Shown here in pieces: positions 14,401 through 26,631 of a DNA stretch of 64,000 nt. Source of the DNA: Paramacrobiotus metropolitanus. Taxonomy: Eukaryota; Tardigrada; Eutardigrada; Parachela; Macrobiotidae. The translations under genes and the position numbers were made by a program. Position 1 is the first letter of the stretch. Every line of letters starts with the position of its first letter. The stretch lies in NCBI RefSeq assembly GCF_019649055.1, contig NW_026570321.1, positions 434,001 to 498,000 of the forward strand, written 5' to 3'. Below the pieces are notes generated by a model, which saw only the letters and a list, made by a program, of their open reading frames with translations, ran no database searches and had not been told where the DNA came from.

Positions 14401-16427
14401 TTTTTTAAATAGTAAGTGTTCTTTACTCTGTATTGATTAGCAGGGGAGTTTTAGGTTGGGTTTGGAAACATACTGCAGTTAGTGTAGTGTAATGGACATT
14501 ATGGACTATGGCAGGTTAAATTAGAAAGCCTTTGCGTCTATATAAACGCAAACTATGCCAGAAAAATCAGTATTTTGTTCTCTTGAAATCATCTTTTTTA
14601 TTCTGCTTAGTGGAACCGCTGAATTTTGGAACTTTTTTTTTCCTGATTTGTAAGTGTGCTGCAAATTAAAGATCGGATAAATGCTGAGAAGTATCAGCAT
14701 AAAAATTGTGCTGGTGGTTGATTAATAAATGTATATTAAAAATATTATATTAAATATTTGTGTTTATTTTTTACAATATTTATTTTCTGACTTCTTGCAG
14801 AGGATTTCAAACAGGGTCACTCGCACATGGCCTTCGTTCAGAAGATCTCCAACCCCGAAGGTGGTGACCCAGTGTACGAGACCCTCGGCGTGGTCACCCT
14901 GGAGGACATCATCGAAGAAATGATCCAATCCGAGATTCTCGACGAGTCCGACCGAGATGCCCGCGGGAAGAAGAACCTGAAAAAGGACTTCACCGTCTTC
15001 CAGGCGCGTCCCATGTACACCTCTCTCATCACACCGCAACTGCAGCACGCCTCCTTCCAGTTCCTCAGCACCTCGGTGGACCGGTTCAGTGAGACGTTGA
15101 TCAGTGAACACATTTTGCGTCGGCTGATCCGCCACCCGGAAGTGGCCCGCATGATCAAGAAGAAGCCCAACGAGGTGACGCCGACGTTTGTCTACAAAAA
15201 GGGCCGGCCGGCGGATTTCTTTGTGTTGGTGCTGGAGGGTCGCGTGGAAGTGCAGATTGGCAATGAGGATCTTGTGTTCGAGAGTGGACCGTTTACGTAC
15301 TTTGGCAAGACGGCGTTGGGCGGCGAGTTGGGTTTGAAGCCGGAGGAAATTGCGCAATTAGTGAAAGCGCCGTTTCCGGCGTTGGCCACCGGGAAAGCCA
15401 GCTTGCCGGGGGCGCGGATCAGTTTGGACAAGTCGAAGATGACTGGTAAGACGGGCATTTTGTCCGTTGTTTTGTTAGCTGCTTGTTGAAGCGTACTAAA
15501 ATTTGGAAAAATTTATGAACTGCGCATTTGTAACGCACTTTGCTTTGCTACAAGGTGCTCGTTAATTTATTCCGTTGTTGTGACTTTTTTCCTACCTGGT
15601 GGTGAACAGGGGCACTAGCGGTTTTTTCGACTTTTGACTTTCGTTAGCGAGGCTTGCGCACGGTTTATTCGTACGTTGTGTTGGCGACAATTATTTAAGT
15701 GGTTGTGCGACTGTTTTTTTACAACCGGAAACGTTCAAAAATTTTCCCTCTGTAAACTCTGCGGATTGAAAACGATTTAGTCATTTGTTGTAGCATTTTC
15801 AAGTTTACGATTGATGTAGTATTAATTGATTGCTAGCATAGTGCAGTGGCCCATAAACGTTCGTCCTTGAGCGTGGTGCACAATCAGAACTTTCTATGTT
15901 ACTATTATTTGCTATGTAGTAATGCATACTTTTTTTCAGGCACCTTTACTCCCGATTTCACCGTATACGCCACATCCGACGTGCTATTTTTGCGTATCAA
16001 ACTGGCCCACTACATCGCGGCCTTGCGCGCCACCGCCCTGGAACGACAACACCGCCCCTCCGGCCTGATCCCGTCCAGTCCCTCCGCGCAGAACATGCCC
16101 ACGGAGATCGACACCTTCGGGCAGGAGATGGAGCGCGTCCGGACGGACGACCTGAACACCACGGAATTCCTGCCGGCCGTCACCGCTACCACTCCGACCG
16201 GCGTGGCCGCTGATCCCAACGGGTCCGCGGTCTTCATTAAGATGTCGGCGCCGCCCAGTGCGGATAATCTGCTGCGCACGCCCAAAGGTGAACGGGCGCA
16301 CCGGTCGCGCTCGCGTTCCTCCTCACCGTCGAGGCGGGACGATGAACGGGATCAGCTGCTGCCGCCGGCGGGAGCACCGAAGGAAGAGAGACAACGATCG
16401 CCGAGGAAATCTCCCGAACGAAAATAA
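11464..16427 (+). CDS. CNNM/ACDP family metal (Mg2+) transporter
   Basis: Cyclin-M family membrane protein involved in divalent-metal (magnesium) transport or homeostasis. Six exons join in consistent phase: 11464-11932, 12430-12908, 13482-13770, 14089-14265, 14801-15445, 15940-16427, giving 848 residues. Domain order: hydrophobic signal-like N-terminus (residues 1-25); extracellular segment to about 160; DUF21 membrane region in exon 2, with [40 protein letters not shown] and [19 protein letters not shown]; a CBS pair across exons 3-5 (for example [36 protein letters not shown]); a cyclic-nucleotide-binding-like domain (about residues 560-720, [15 protein letters not shown]); and a Ser/Arg/Pro-rich tail. 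Length and architecture match animal CNNM2/CNNM4. The start was chosen because it gives the signal-like peptide immediately. AATAAA overlaps the stop region. Which vertebrate paralogue it matches best cannot be told. Confidence 0.96.
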
Positions 16428-17518
16428 ATTGACGTGATGCTATGTTTCCTGTTTTCCACTGTATTTTGTATTATTGGTGATATTTATTTTGTTATATTGC
16501 TTTGTTTTATAATAGTTTCGATGCATGTTTTTAATGAGTATTAATGTTTCTTATTCGCGTGATTATTCTGTCACTTTTGTGATTGTGGTTCTCTTCCAGA
16601 TATGTATTAATCAGATGTTATTGCCTTATTGGTAGATTATTTCACGTTAGTAACCAGTACAGTGCTGTAAATAAATCTGAAAATTTGCAGTTGGTTGCGG
16701 GGCCGCGACTTGGGACCGCCTTTAATTGCGAGAGGCGGTCAGTGTGCCAAAAGAATAACAACCATAATAAATTTATGAATGAAGACTACTTTCTTCTGTC
16801 TTCAAAATTAACACAATAACAAACCGAACAATCTCGAAATTGATTCTTGTATCAGTGTACACCAATATTGTTCTGTAGTGAGAGCAGTGACTCAATGTAC
16901 TGTACCTAAGTACGTACTTTGTTGCATACGTGACCACTAAACGGTATCGCATTATTTTCGCGGAATTTTGATCCAGCATGTATGTGGCCGAAAAAAACCT
17001 GATCGGATGGCGTGATAAGAGGCTTTCTCCATAAACACCCCAAACAAAACCGCCTAATAATCCTATTCTTATGGCCTGGGCCGCCTGGCCAATCAACGCT
17101 CGTACTCTTGCACCCACATGCTCTGCGCACCGTTGATAAACTGTACGTACCGCTCGTTACTCTATCCACTGTCCAGACTTCTTCGGTCAACGACTCAAGA
17201 AGCCCGCGACTGGTGCAGTATGAATTTTTTAGCACTTACTGTCTACGGGAATTTCCCGAAGAACATCGTCTTCTTTTCTCTTCGAGGGCGCTCTTGACTC
17301 ACATCCCGCGCGCTACATCATCGAAAAGCGTCTAACATTTTCCTCTCTTTTCATCTCGATTCTTTCATCAAATCGGTTACAAGTTGTGTGGAAATTTAAA
17401 TTCTGAGCCGCAGCCGATCAGTGTGAACGAGGTTTTCATTGTACTGTTGTTTGCACACGATTTGTTCAAGCAGCGACAAGGACCTTCTTGACATTATTTC
17501 AACAAATCTCCTTCAAAC
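16428..17518. other. Intergenic region, CNNM 3' flank and FAXC-like 5' flank
   Basis: No exon I can support. The last 120 bases before 17519 are presumably the leader of the FAXC-like gene. A plus-strand open stretch at 17012-17335 has no recognisable domain and overlaps unrelated open frames on the other strand, so I do not call it. Confidence 0.5.
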
Positions 17519-19538
17519 ATGGCTGCCGATACGCCGGTAATGGACAGCAGCGTGGTAACGGAGACGGCCACCACAACGGTGGACACCACCACAACGGAGG
17601 CACCCAGGACGACGCCGGACGTGGTTCTTCATCATTTCGGACGCACGGCGGTGGTGCCCGACGTGTCGCCGTTTGGACTCAAATTGGAGACCTATCTGCG
17701 CATGACCAAAGTCAATTTTGAAGTAAGATCGAAGAAGAGAGCAGAGTGCCTCTCAATTTCATTATGGTTTTTAGAAAGAAGATTTTGAATATTAGGAATT
17801 TTTGAAAATCTTACTCGTGACCCTGCTTCGTAGTGCAAAATTAAAATACGAATAATAAATATAATTTTGGTGTTTAAACAGACTAAACTGAACCAATGTT
17901 TCCGTAAATAGCAATAACAGTTACCGATATTAATAATAATTCCTAATTAGACTAAGCGATAACTGCAAACAGTAACAAGATTTTTACGGTTTTTGATTTT
18001 GTTGTGATTTTTATCTTGACGAAAATTAATCATACGGATTAAATGTGCGATGAACGGTAATACAGGTGCGGCTTCGCTTTGGCACAGCATAGCAGGAAGT
18101 TTCGTGTTGTGAATTATACGACTCAATTTGCAATTCGGTATTTAACACATCAGTTCAGATTTCAATGGTCATGCCAAAAATTTGCATTCTGTCCCGAGAT
18201 TGTTGTCCAATTTTGTGACTGAACTCATGCTGCTAAACAGACTTGTGTCATAGCTTTCTTAGTAACTGAGATTGGTATGAAGATACAGTACAAATATTGC
18301 ATGATTCAATGGTAAATAAGTTATAAGCCATAAATTAATTTAACCATAATACCAGTTCTAAATGGAAATTATATTTACAGTAATTGCACTTGATTTGGCA
18401 AAGGTCACGCAGAAATTAAATCAGAAAATTATCAATAGCGTATGAAGTAAGTATCAGCGTTGTTTCGGTTTTCTTGATTTTGTGGGTGTGACCCGGAGTT
18501 AGATATTCTTATTCGGGAAACAATAGATTTCATGGAGTGTTTAAAGAGGGACGTTTGTTTCAGACGAGAAAAGCTTATTTGTCGTGTTTTTGTTTTTCAG
18601 AACGATTTCGCGAAGCCGCATTCGAGCAAGACGGGCAAAGCGCCGTGGCTGACGTACGCCGGACAGGATGTGAGCGATTCATCCATGTGCATTGACTTTT
18701 TGAAACTGAAGACCGGACTGGATCTGAACAGTACGCTGACGCCGAGCGAAAAGGGAATTAATCGGGCCTTCCAGAAGCTCGTGGAAGAGGAACTCTACTG
18801 GTTAGTCACACTCAATTTACATCTGCGCCGCTGTCCACACACACGGGCAGTAGCTCCCGTAATTATCTTTCCCATTATTGAATTTTTAACCTATTTTACT
18901 CTTCATTGCCTAACACTTTGTGGGATCGGTGAAATAATTCAGTGTCAGTTTTCGTGTGAAAAGTTTTGTCGTGTGATACTCACTTCTGGATCTCAGAAAG
19001 TTGCAAGCATTCAGGCCAGAAGTCGGTTTTCCCCGGGTCGATTACTGCGCGCTAACTAATAGCATATTTTATTATCACATTCTGCAATATCTACGTTTAC
19101 ACATCAGCGCCCTTAATCTTAATTTAATGGTTAATTCCACTAAATGTAAGCTAAACGTGTTGGTCATACCTTGAAGTACGCACAGCTCACTGTACCAGGC
19201 TAAACTTTTTTCTACTTTTAAATTTGGTACATAAGTTACTGTAGTGCAGTGGCAGAGTTGCAGTATAATGCAGTGCAGGCAAAATTTCACTGCGGCGCTT
19301 ATCATTGTTTTGTTTATTTAGGGTGCTGGTGTTATGGCGCTGGAGCTACGACAAGGAGGAGACCGTGGTCAAGCAGTTCCCGTTCAGCAAACTGAAAGAT
19401 CTGATCCTGCCCAAGATCATCCGCAGCCGGCTGAAGGCGCAGGCGCATGCCCATGGAATTGGACGCTTCACGGCCCCGGAAGTGATGAAGATGGGCGAGG
19501 ATGATGTGACGGCCATTGGCGAGTATCTGGGTAAGTGA
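17519..19538 (+). CDS. Failed axon connections (FAXC)-like glutathione-S-transferase-fold protein, C-terminally short
   Basis: FAXC/metaxin-like proteins have a GST fold and are linked to axon development in Drosophila. Exons 17519-17722, 18601-18800 and 19322-19530 join in phase. A Thr-rich N-terminus (residues 1-35) leads into the thioredoxin-like half (VVLHHFGRTA, VSPFGLKLETYLRM). Exon 2 carries GKAPWLTYAGQDVSDSSMCI and FQKLVEEELYW; exon 3 carries VLVLWRWSYDKEE through MGEDDVTAIGEYLG, which enters the helical half. Exon 3 ends at a textbook donor (GTAAGT, 19531). No later exon encoding the rest of the GST C-terminal domain is visible before the next gene. Reading through the donor gives only K and a stop, so the protein as seen is about 206 residues, clearly shorter than the family. 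Family call firm; completeness doubtful. Confidence 0.85.
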
Positions 19539-19966
19539 ATTGGGGGGAGTGGATGCAGCGATTAAACGATGAGGGGTGCTAATGGAAACCGGGCGCGATA
19601 AGGCTTCGTTCTAAGTTTTAAAATTCTTACTTTGCATGATCACGGATCGGAATTGATGAGTGTTAACTTGATTCCGTTTAGATAATTTAGGGTTTATTTA
19701 AAAATCGAGTAAAATTGTTCAGAGCCAATTTATGGCGCTCAGTCAATATCAGCGTAAATTTTAGCTTGTTCGTGTTTAATCACTATTCCGTTTTACATTT
19801 TATAATAAGTAATTTATGGTTCAATATTTAGACAATTTCAATATTCGAAAACTTTGCATTGCAATTCCACCTTCGATTTAACATCGCTACTAAAAATCGC
19901 GAATAAGATATGAGCGCATTATACTTTGAATTAGTAGTACGAGTGAGACAAGTGAAGGAAATGTGA

Positions 19967-19975
19967 TATAAAAGG
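19967..19975 (+). promoter_or_regulatory. TATA box, probably of the ZC3H14-like gene
   Basis: TATAAAAGG in an AT-rich stretch, followed about 25-30 bases later by an initiator-like CTCAGAGTACTTCAG. It is on the same strand and about 240 bases upstream of the first recognisable exon of the CCCH protein gene, so it is a good promoter candidate. It also lies where missing exons of the FAXC-like gene would be expected. Confidence 0.45.
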
Positions 19976-20215
19976 CGGCAGCTCAGAGTACTTCAGCTCG
20001 TTACGCCGCGAAAAAATCCGTGGTTTTTAAATCAGTGGTTTTCAAAAATCCGTCGCTGTCGTATTTGGGTGCGTTGATATCATTCTGGATTTTCCTTACC
20101 ATCTTCTCTGCGATAGTTTTGTGTTAGAGCGCAATCATTTGTCAAATTCCTTGATGAAAATATGTTATTCCTGGCGCTTCCCATCTTGTTGATTCATTCT
20201 TGTTGCGTTTGATAG

Positions 20216-23200
20216 GATGCAATCCACGCCAAGCTGAAGGAAATTCAACAGAAGGATAAAATCAGTGAGCACTGCGCTGCTGTTTTTAACCATCTGTGCT
20301 GCTTTCTGTTGATTTATCCGGATAAAACTATCTTTTTTTTTCTTCCTGATCAGACAAACCCCTCGTGGATTATATCTTCGTGCTGTTTGATCCGTGCAAC
20401 GATGCGACGGTTCTGCGGAGTAAACTGGTGGATTTTCTGGGTGATAAAACGGATGTCTTCGTCGAATGGTGGGTTCTTCGTCGTCGTCGCCACAGTTAAC
20501 GGGCAAAATCCTGACTTTGGCATTTTTCTGAAGGTTTGTTAAAGTGGTGTCACAAGTGGATAATCAAGTGACAAAAGGTATTCAATATTGAGCGATTGCT
20601 TTGCTGTACAAACCGACTGAATGCTGTGCAGTGTTCACTGTTCTGGGATTTTTTATTTTTAGTCATTTATAATGATTTATTTACAGCAGTTTTAATTCAC
20701 TTAATCGGTTGATATGCAAAAAGGTGGATTTGCTGAAATTTTTGACATTTTTTTATCGCTACCCCACTGGAAAGCACTGCGTGTATCACTGTATCTGAAG
20801 ATTTGATAATTATTTTAGTAAGTAATCTAATTTCAAAACTGCAATTTTCTTAAAGTGTTATTTTTGTTATTTGTTAAATTTCGTCCAGTTGACAGTTAGC
20901 TTTTGCTGAATATTCTTTTTCATTTATGTGCTGTCATCTGAATGTATCCATTTTTGATTGAGCATCGTTGTGGTCCTTCTTTTCCTGCACTACCCTAGTA
21001 ATCAAAATCACTGTCGTGTTAAATATTTTTGTTCCTGTGTTGTCAGTCGTTACTGTCAGTCATCTTTGTACGGTACTCGTATACGAAGTATAGTAATACT
21101 TATGGATATTGCCTGTTTACCTCGAAAAGTCAGTTATCCATGGGCAGATCTAAATCACTGCAGTATATTATAATTTGGTCTTTTTCATCGACTGCAGCGC
21201 AATCGGAGATAGCTGGCAAGCAGTCATCTGCTGGCGCCCCGGAAGGCACCGCTGCCACGACCAAACCCACTCCCTGTCCGGAAAAAGGTAATCGCTGAAT
21301 GCAGAGGAGAATGCGATGCAGAGTCTTTCACCGCGATAATTTTTTTTTCAACTTAGTTTCACTCGCATTCATTGTATAGATACATCCACCGTTCCCACTG
21401 TGAAAACGGATCCGCCCAGTGAAGCGCAGCCTCCAGTCCCGGCGGCCACTTCCGGCTCTGAATCTCCACATGTACGTTATCAAAAACGCATATTAATCAA
21501 TTGAACAGATTAATATCTGAACGGGGGTCTGTTTGGGAATTATAGAAAACGGAAGCGGACAAACGGCGTGAGGCGGAAGCAGAAAACGATTGGGAATCCG
21601 ATCCGTCCCGTTCGCGCCACCATCATCGCTCATGTCGGCGCCGGGAACATCGTGGCACCGCGGATCCCAACAGAGAGCAGTAAGTATTTATCGTTGCTTT
21701 TGGGAGTAGCCTGACGAAACTGACAGCTGCTGGGTGTGTTAGGCCGAAATCCGGGGTGTCGCGCATTTCACCAAGGCGGCGCGTGATGCGGTGAAGTCGG
21801 TACAAGCCGTCAGCGCCGCCCAGCAAGATGTTCCTTTGGTGGAGAAGAAGAAAAGCGAAGAAAAAGTGGTCCAACCTTAGGGTACGAAGATTTGCGGTGT
21901 TTCGTTTTGTACGAGTAGAATAAAAAGGCTGCAGAAGCAGCATATTTCTCGGTGTTTACTTTTTTATTTTGTAATCTTCATTTTCTCCTTAAAATTCTTT
22001 CTATATTTTATTTTTCTTGGCAGAAGAGATAATGGTTATTGAAGCCGATGCTATCGAGGAGGCTGTAATGGATCAGGAGGCGTTGAAATCCGACGATGAA
22101 TCTCGGTAAAGAGGATTTTTTATTCTCTTTCGGATATCAAAAGTGCTGTGTTACGTCTGGTTTCTGGTCGTTGATAGTGGTCAACCCATTGCGGTGAAAA
22201 TTGGTCGTGGTGGCGGCCAGAAGCGCGCACATGAAGAACGGGAAAGGGACATCCGCAGTGTCACGGCTCCCGTGCCGGCCCCCGTGGCTCCGACGCGGGC
22301 GGATTCTCCGCTGATTGTCCCGGACTACCGACACCAGGAGGAAACGGAGAAGGTCCTGGATCAGGATTCCGAAGAGTAAGTCGGCACCAACATTGTCCTC
22401 CAGTATTTTTTACAGAATAATTCCTTTGTTGTTAATTAATTTCGTCCTTATCCTTATCATATTGCTTTCACCATGGGATTGAATAATCAATCAACAGCTA
22501 TCGCTTAGCATTGTTATGATTATGGTTTGCTCATTGTAATGAGAGGTGACCACAATAGCAGTTTACGATGACAGTCAGACAAAGCAGTGCTGTTCCGTTG
22601 GTAATTCGAGCTTTGGTAATTCCGTTGGTAATTCATAATTTTATAACATCTTTTTGCTGTGGGCATATTTAACGCTTTACTCGGTAAATGTTTTAAATTT
22701 TGTCAAATACTAACTTTGTTGGTCCCTGGCAGAGCAAAGATCGTTGCGTAGGCGATATTTTAATTTTGTTTTCGCCTTTCTCCTTACGACTAAGTTGTTG
22801 CCGTTGCAGAATTCCAGGGTTGCTGGTGGCTGTGCCGTCCCATTCGTTCAGCGGTGTTATCATGGGTCAGCAAGGCTTCGGACGCAATTGATGGGGCACG
22901 TTCGCCCTGCCGGAGTTCACGTGTCCGGCATCGGCCGAATAACATTCCAATCTCCTTCTCAACACGGTGGAGATTGCGATGCACTGCCGCATTTTACTGT
23001 TCGTTGACGATAGTTTTTTACAGCAATGGGCGGGGATGAAATGGATGTCGATGGACCGCCACCTGCTAAACGGATACGTCCGGGAGTCATACCGGTATGA
23101 CCTGTTTCGAATTATTAATTAATCGCAATTTATTCGTTTTGGGTAATTGCTGATTATTCGTTATCTGTTTAGGCAACGATTTACCTTACTGGTTTAATTT

Positions 23201-24036
23201 CACAAATGCCTTTTTAACAGCTTTGACCTTTTTATTTTTAAGTCATGAAATGTATTGTGTGAAGTATTCTTCTTTTGAGCAAAGGGCAGGGCACACTACA
23301 TCGAAGTTAAAATAATGTTGATCACGTAATTAGAGACTAATAAGAAGATTTTCAATCATGATTCGATTACAGTTCGTTTAAATTTGTGCGACATTTTTCA
23401 CCACATGATTATCTGTTTGTGGATTTTTGCCACACTGTGCTAAAAAAGCAAAAATCTGTCCGTATTTCCATCCCGTCTGCCGGAACGGAAAACATTGTCG
23501 CTTTGGGGCGACGTGTGTGTTCGATCATTCAGGAGCATCACCGGCGGAAGGACCGAATAAACGTATGCATTTTCCCGTCGACATTTTCTAAAGCATTCTT
23601 ACATTGTGATCGTTTTGCAGAAGCTCCTCCCGTGCCGACCAAAATCCCGTTCTGTATCTACGCACCGTTTTGCACGCAGCCGCGCTGCAAGCTCCTGCAC
23701 AAGCAGCCAGTGGTAAGAATTCCCTATATCGTATACTCTGAATCAGTTTTTGTATTAAAGCTACTGTAATTTCTCGTGGTGACCGTGTAGGTATGCACGT
23801 TTGGCGCGCAGTGTCGCATGGGAGCCGCACGCTGCGCCTTCCTGCATCCGGAAGATCTGGCCGACGGGGGATCGACGGTCGGGGACCGGAGTGATCTGCA
23901 GATAACCGATCTGGAGGAGGACAGTGAGTTTGAGGCGGACGTGACGGGGGGCGATGCGGAGAGCGTGGAGGGTGGACAGTTCACGGTGTCGGCGCCGCAT
24001 CCCGAGATGGACCAACCGGAACCCATGCCCATTTAA
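20216..24036 (+). CDS. ZC3H14/Nab2-like nuclear poly(A)-binding CCCH zinc-finger protein
   Basis: The family binds poly(A) RNA in the nucleus and controls tail length and export. Supported exons: 20216-20264 and 20354-20468, encoding a PWI-like Nab2 N-terminal fold (IHAKLKEIQQKDKIN, DYIFVLFDPC, VDFLGDKTDVFVEW); 21198-21287, 21380-21471 and 21546-21679, low-complexity and Arg/Ser/His-rich; 22024-22105 and 22178-22375; 23024-23094, containing the NLS-like PPPAKRIRPG; about 23449-23562, CCCH fingers (CPYFHPVCRNGKHC); 23621-23712, CCCH (CIYAPFCTQPRCKLLH); 23791-24036, CCCH (CTFGAQCRMGAARCAFLH) and an acidic tail ending at TAA. No start exon is visible. An open stretch at 21743-21880 (AEIRGVAHFTKAARDAV...) does not join in phase to its neighbours. 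Some small exons are therefore missing from this model, or the locus is damaged. The finger pattern and N-terminal fold make the family call solid. Confidence 0.8.
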
Positions 24037-24980
24037 GAGCGCTGCGGAGGATGCTGGTGCATGGATTATAGTTGTTACTTGTTACTAATAGTGTATTATT
24101 GCATGCGTTTTGAGATGGTTTCTAAAAGAGCATAGTTTCCTGCTGTATTTTGAGCGCTGATATGTGCGATCGAGCGGTTACGTTATCATCAGTTTTTGTT
24201 TGATGGCCGCCAGTCATGAGGTACACAGTACAACCTTCACTGACGGCTAAACCAGTATTGCAGAAGTCCGATAAAAGAATTGTCACTATTGCATATTATT
24301 ATGTTGTGCAGCAGTATTAGTACTACGAGTAGTTCCACAGTTATCGACAGCTTTTAGCTGCCCGAAATAATGCACAACTGTCACAACAACTGTAAGTTGC
24401 AAATATGTTTGACGTGCACAACAAGGTCTGGCTTTACTGCATGCAAGTTTGTGGATTTTTCTGCTATCCTGTTCGGCCGTCGTGCTGGAATTTTGCCTTT
24501 AATTTCTATAGCCTGTAACTGATTTGTTTGATCAGATTCAACATTTTATAACTTTTATAATAATTTTTATAATAACATAATGTAAGCCAGCAAGTTAGCA
24601 CTTGGTACAGAATCATTTTTTGCTATTTTATTTTTATTTTTCATCACCAAATTATGTATATGCACTGTCATTTTGAAATTTATTATTGCAACAGTACGCG
24701 TAGCATTAGATTTGCTGTTTTTTGCATACGGATAACCGAAATAGTGTGACCTCTTAATGTTGGAACTTCTTCATTTTTTATTACTCTGAAACTTTTATTA
24801 CTTTTTTGTTACTTTGGTTTATTCTTTTAAACTCTATGAAAATTTCCAAAGCTGGCCCACTGTAGTCTGTAGTTCTTTCAAAACCAGTACGGTAGCTCTT
24901 GGAGAACAAAAACAAATTCAATGGGTTAATCAGAGAAGCACTGTAACCTAGAACGTAAACCAGGGAGCGAAGACGTCCGG
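24037..24980. other. Intergenic, no gene seen
   Basis: 3' flank of the ZC3H14-like gene. AT-rich, with several short direct repeats of TTTTATAATAA type near 24545-24580. No exon, RNA gene or transposon end that I can support. Confidence 0.5.
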
Positions 24981-24984
24981 TATG

Positions 24985-26055
24985 GGAGTGTTGCATACGA
25001 TTCTGAAGAAAAGCGGTGATCGTTGATGGCGCCACAGTTGGGGCAAGCCGACAGCGCCCGGTCATCACTGGGAATTCGCACCGTGCAACCAATAGTGCCA
25101 CACTTTAAAGGGTTGGTTACCCCCTCCTACGCGGGAGAAATATTTTCTCAAGAAGCGCGCGAATGATCAGCGACCTGAGTAACTTTGATCATATAATTAA
25201 CATCTGCATAATGCATATGCTGCAGGCCTGCAGCTGCCTCCCGAGCAAAATTGCGAATACCATTTGCCAACACAGATGGCTGTTATTACTAAAGGGCTCT
25301 TAATACTAGGGTAGCACTCGATTACAAGACCAGTGATTAACTTCTTGCGTAAATGTGCAGCGGGAATTACAGATTCACGGGTCACGCTATGCTCTATTGT
25401 ATACCGCGGCCTGCCACCGGTCTTGTACACTGCAAATTGTTGTTAGCATTACTTACGTAATTTTCAGTGCACATGCGACATTCACAGAGATGACTGTGGA
25501 TGTCCTGGAATGCATTCTTCTCCCGAAATTAGTCATGCAGCACAAATCAAATGCTCCGACATTATGCAGACCCGGGGTAAATATCTGTAGAAGTATATAT
25601 CTCGCGTAGCATGCACCATCAGGTCCCGTCCTACGAAATCCAGGGTAACGTTGGTATCCCAGCACACTGGCGTCATCCGACGGTGTCGCGCTGGCCAGAA
25701 CAGTCCCGCCCCGAAACTGCAGGGCTTTGTGTGCTTAAGACTAAGCACTAATCGGAAAGGTGATAAGGATGCTTAGACAAAATAATGCTTAAACGGTCTC
25801 GGTACGATGGAACCGGGGCTTTTGACTTCGAGGTAACATTTGACCAGGCCAGTATATGCGCTGCATGCGTGCTAGGATGCTGAAACCTGATGAATGTGAA
25901 AGTCTGTACATGCACAATCAAAGCACTTCATCAATAAACGTTGAAGAAACCGAGGTACAATGTATGCGTACAAGTCGTCCAGTATTTCCGGTTGCGGATG
26001 GGACGGATACATGAGCAGAATTTGTTGGTTTGATATGGCTTCAGCTTGGGTATAC
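24985..26055 (-). pseudogene. SMYD-like (SET and MYND) gene remnant, minus-strand paralogue
   Basis: SMYD proteins are lysine methyltransferases with a split SET domain. On the minus strand, three blocks match the plus-strand SMYD-like locus at 50.6-55.8 kb in order and reading frame: 26052-25940 (ILLMYPSHPQPEILDDLYAY), about 25800-25600 (FGAGLFWPARHRRMTPVCWD and LMVHATRDI) and about 25104-25000 (NPLKCGTIGC, SDDRALSACPNCGAIN, the cysteine-rich segment after SET). Intron sequence between blocks is also related, so this is a duplicated locus and not a processed copy. The frame is broken around 25760, and no MYND finger is found upstream. The SET Asn-His-Ser-Cys motif is replaced by HRRMTPVCWDTN. 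Most likely a pseudogene; a fast-evolving expressed gene is less likely. Confidence 0.65.
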
Positions 26056-26223
26056 GGTAAGTACGTGAAGGTAAGATTAATCTAGCATAGCTATAATAAT
26101 CGCATTGAAAGAGACAACGTTTAAAATACTGTCACGAGTACTCCTCGTGCCATAGCTTGTTTAATGCTTCCCTATATGGTGATGCTCTGTTTGTGTGTGT
26201 CATCCTTCACTGTTTCGAGCTGC

Positions 26224-26289
26224 TAAGTGATTTTGATCATTAGCGCTACTAATGATCATCGCTCGTTGTGCAATCTAGCCTTCGGCTAG
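26224..26289. repeat. Two small adjacent hairpins
   Basis: GATCATTAG / CTAATGATC surround a 5-base loop, followed closely by CTAGCC-TTC-GGCTAG. A short TTTG microsatellite (about 26290-26306) comes next. No associated gene. Confidence 0.4.
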
Positions 26290-26631
26290 TTTGTTTGTTT
26301 GTTTGTTGCCTTCCTGTATAATGCTACCGCTTTGTATGCTACAGCAGAGAGTAGCCAATAAAGGTCCAGCTTCCGTTGTGTCATCCCGCCACGTCAGGGC
26401 ATGCCGCACAGACCGTGCCCTTAATGACAATACGTTTTTGATCTGCTAATATACATTTCCGTACTAATTTAAAATTCGATAAATACAAAACTACCGGTAT
26501 AAGCACTCGTTTACTAATACATATAGATATAATTATTTTGTTTCGAGGCATAAGCTTTCAAAATGACGTTAGCTCCAAGCGCGGGCTTTTTCTTTACAGT
26601 ACTTAAAATATATCTATATATACAGCCCTGG

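Noticed and set aside
14764-15357. 197-codon open frame on the minus strand
   Set aside because: It is antisense to exon 5 of the CNNM gene, whose plus-strand reading contains CBS and cyclic-nucleotide-binding signatures. The minus-strand peptide is a shadow of GC-rich coding sequence.
17012-17335. 107-codon plus-strand open frame upstream of the FAXC-like gene
   Set aside because: Overlapped by equally long unrelated minus-strand frames, with no domain and no splice logic.
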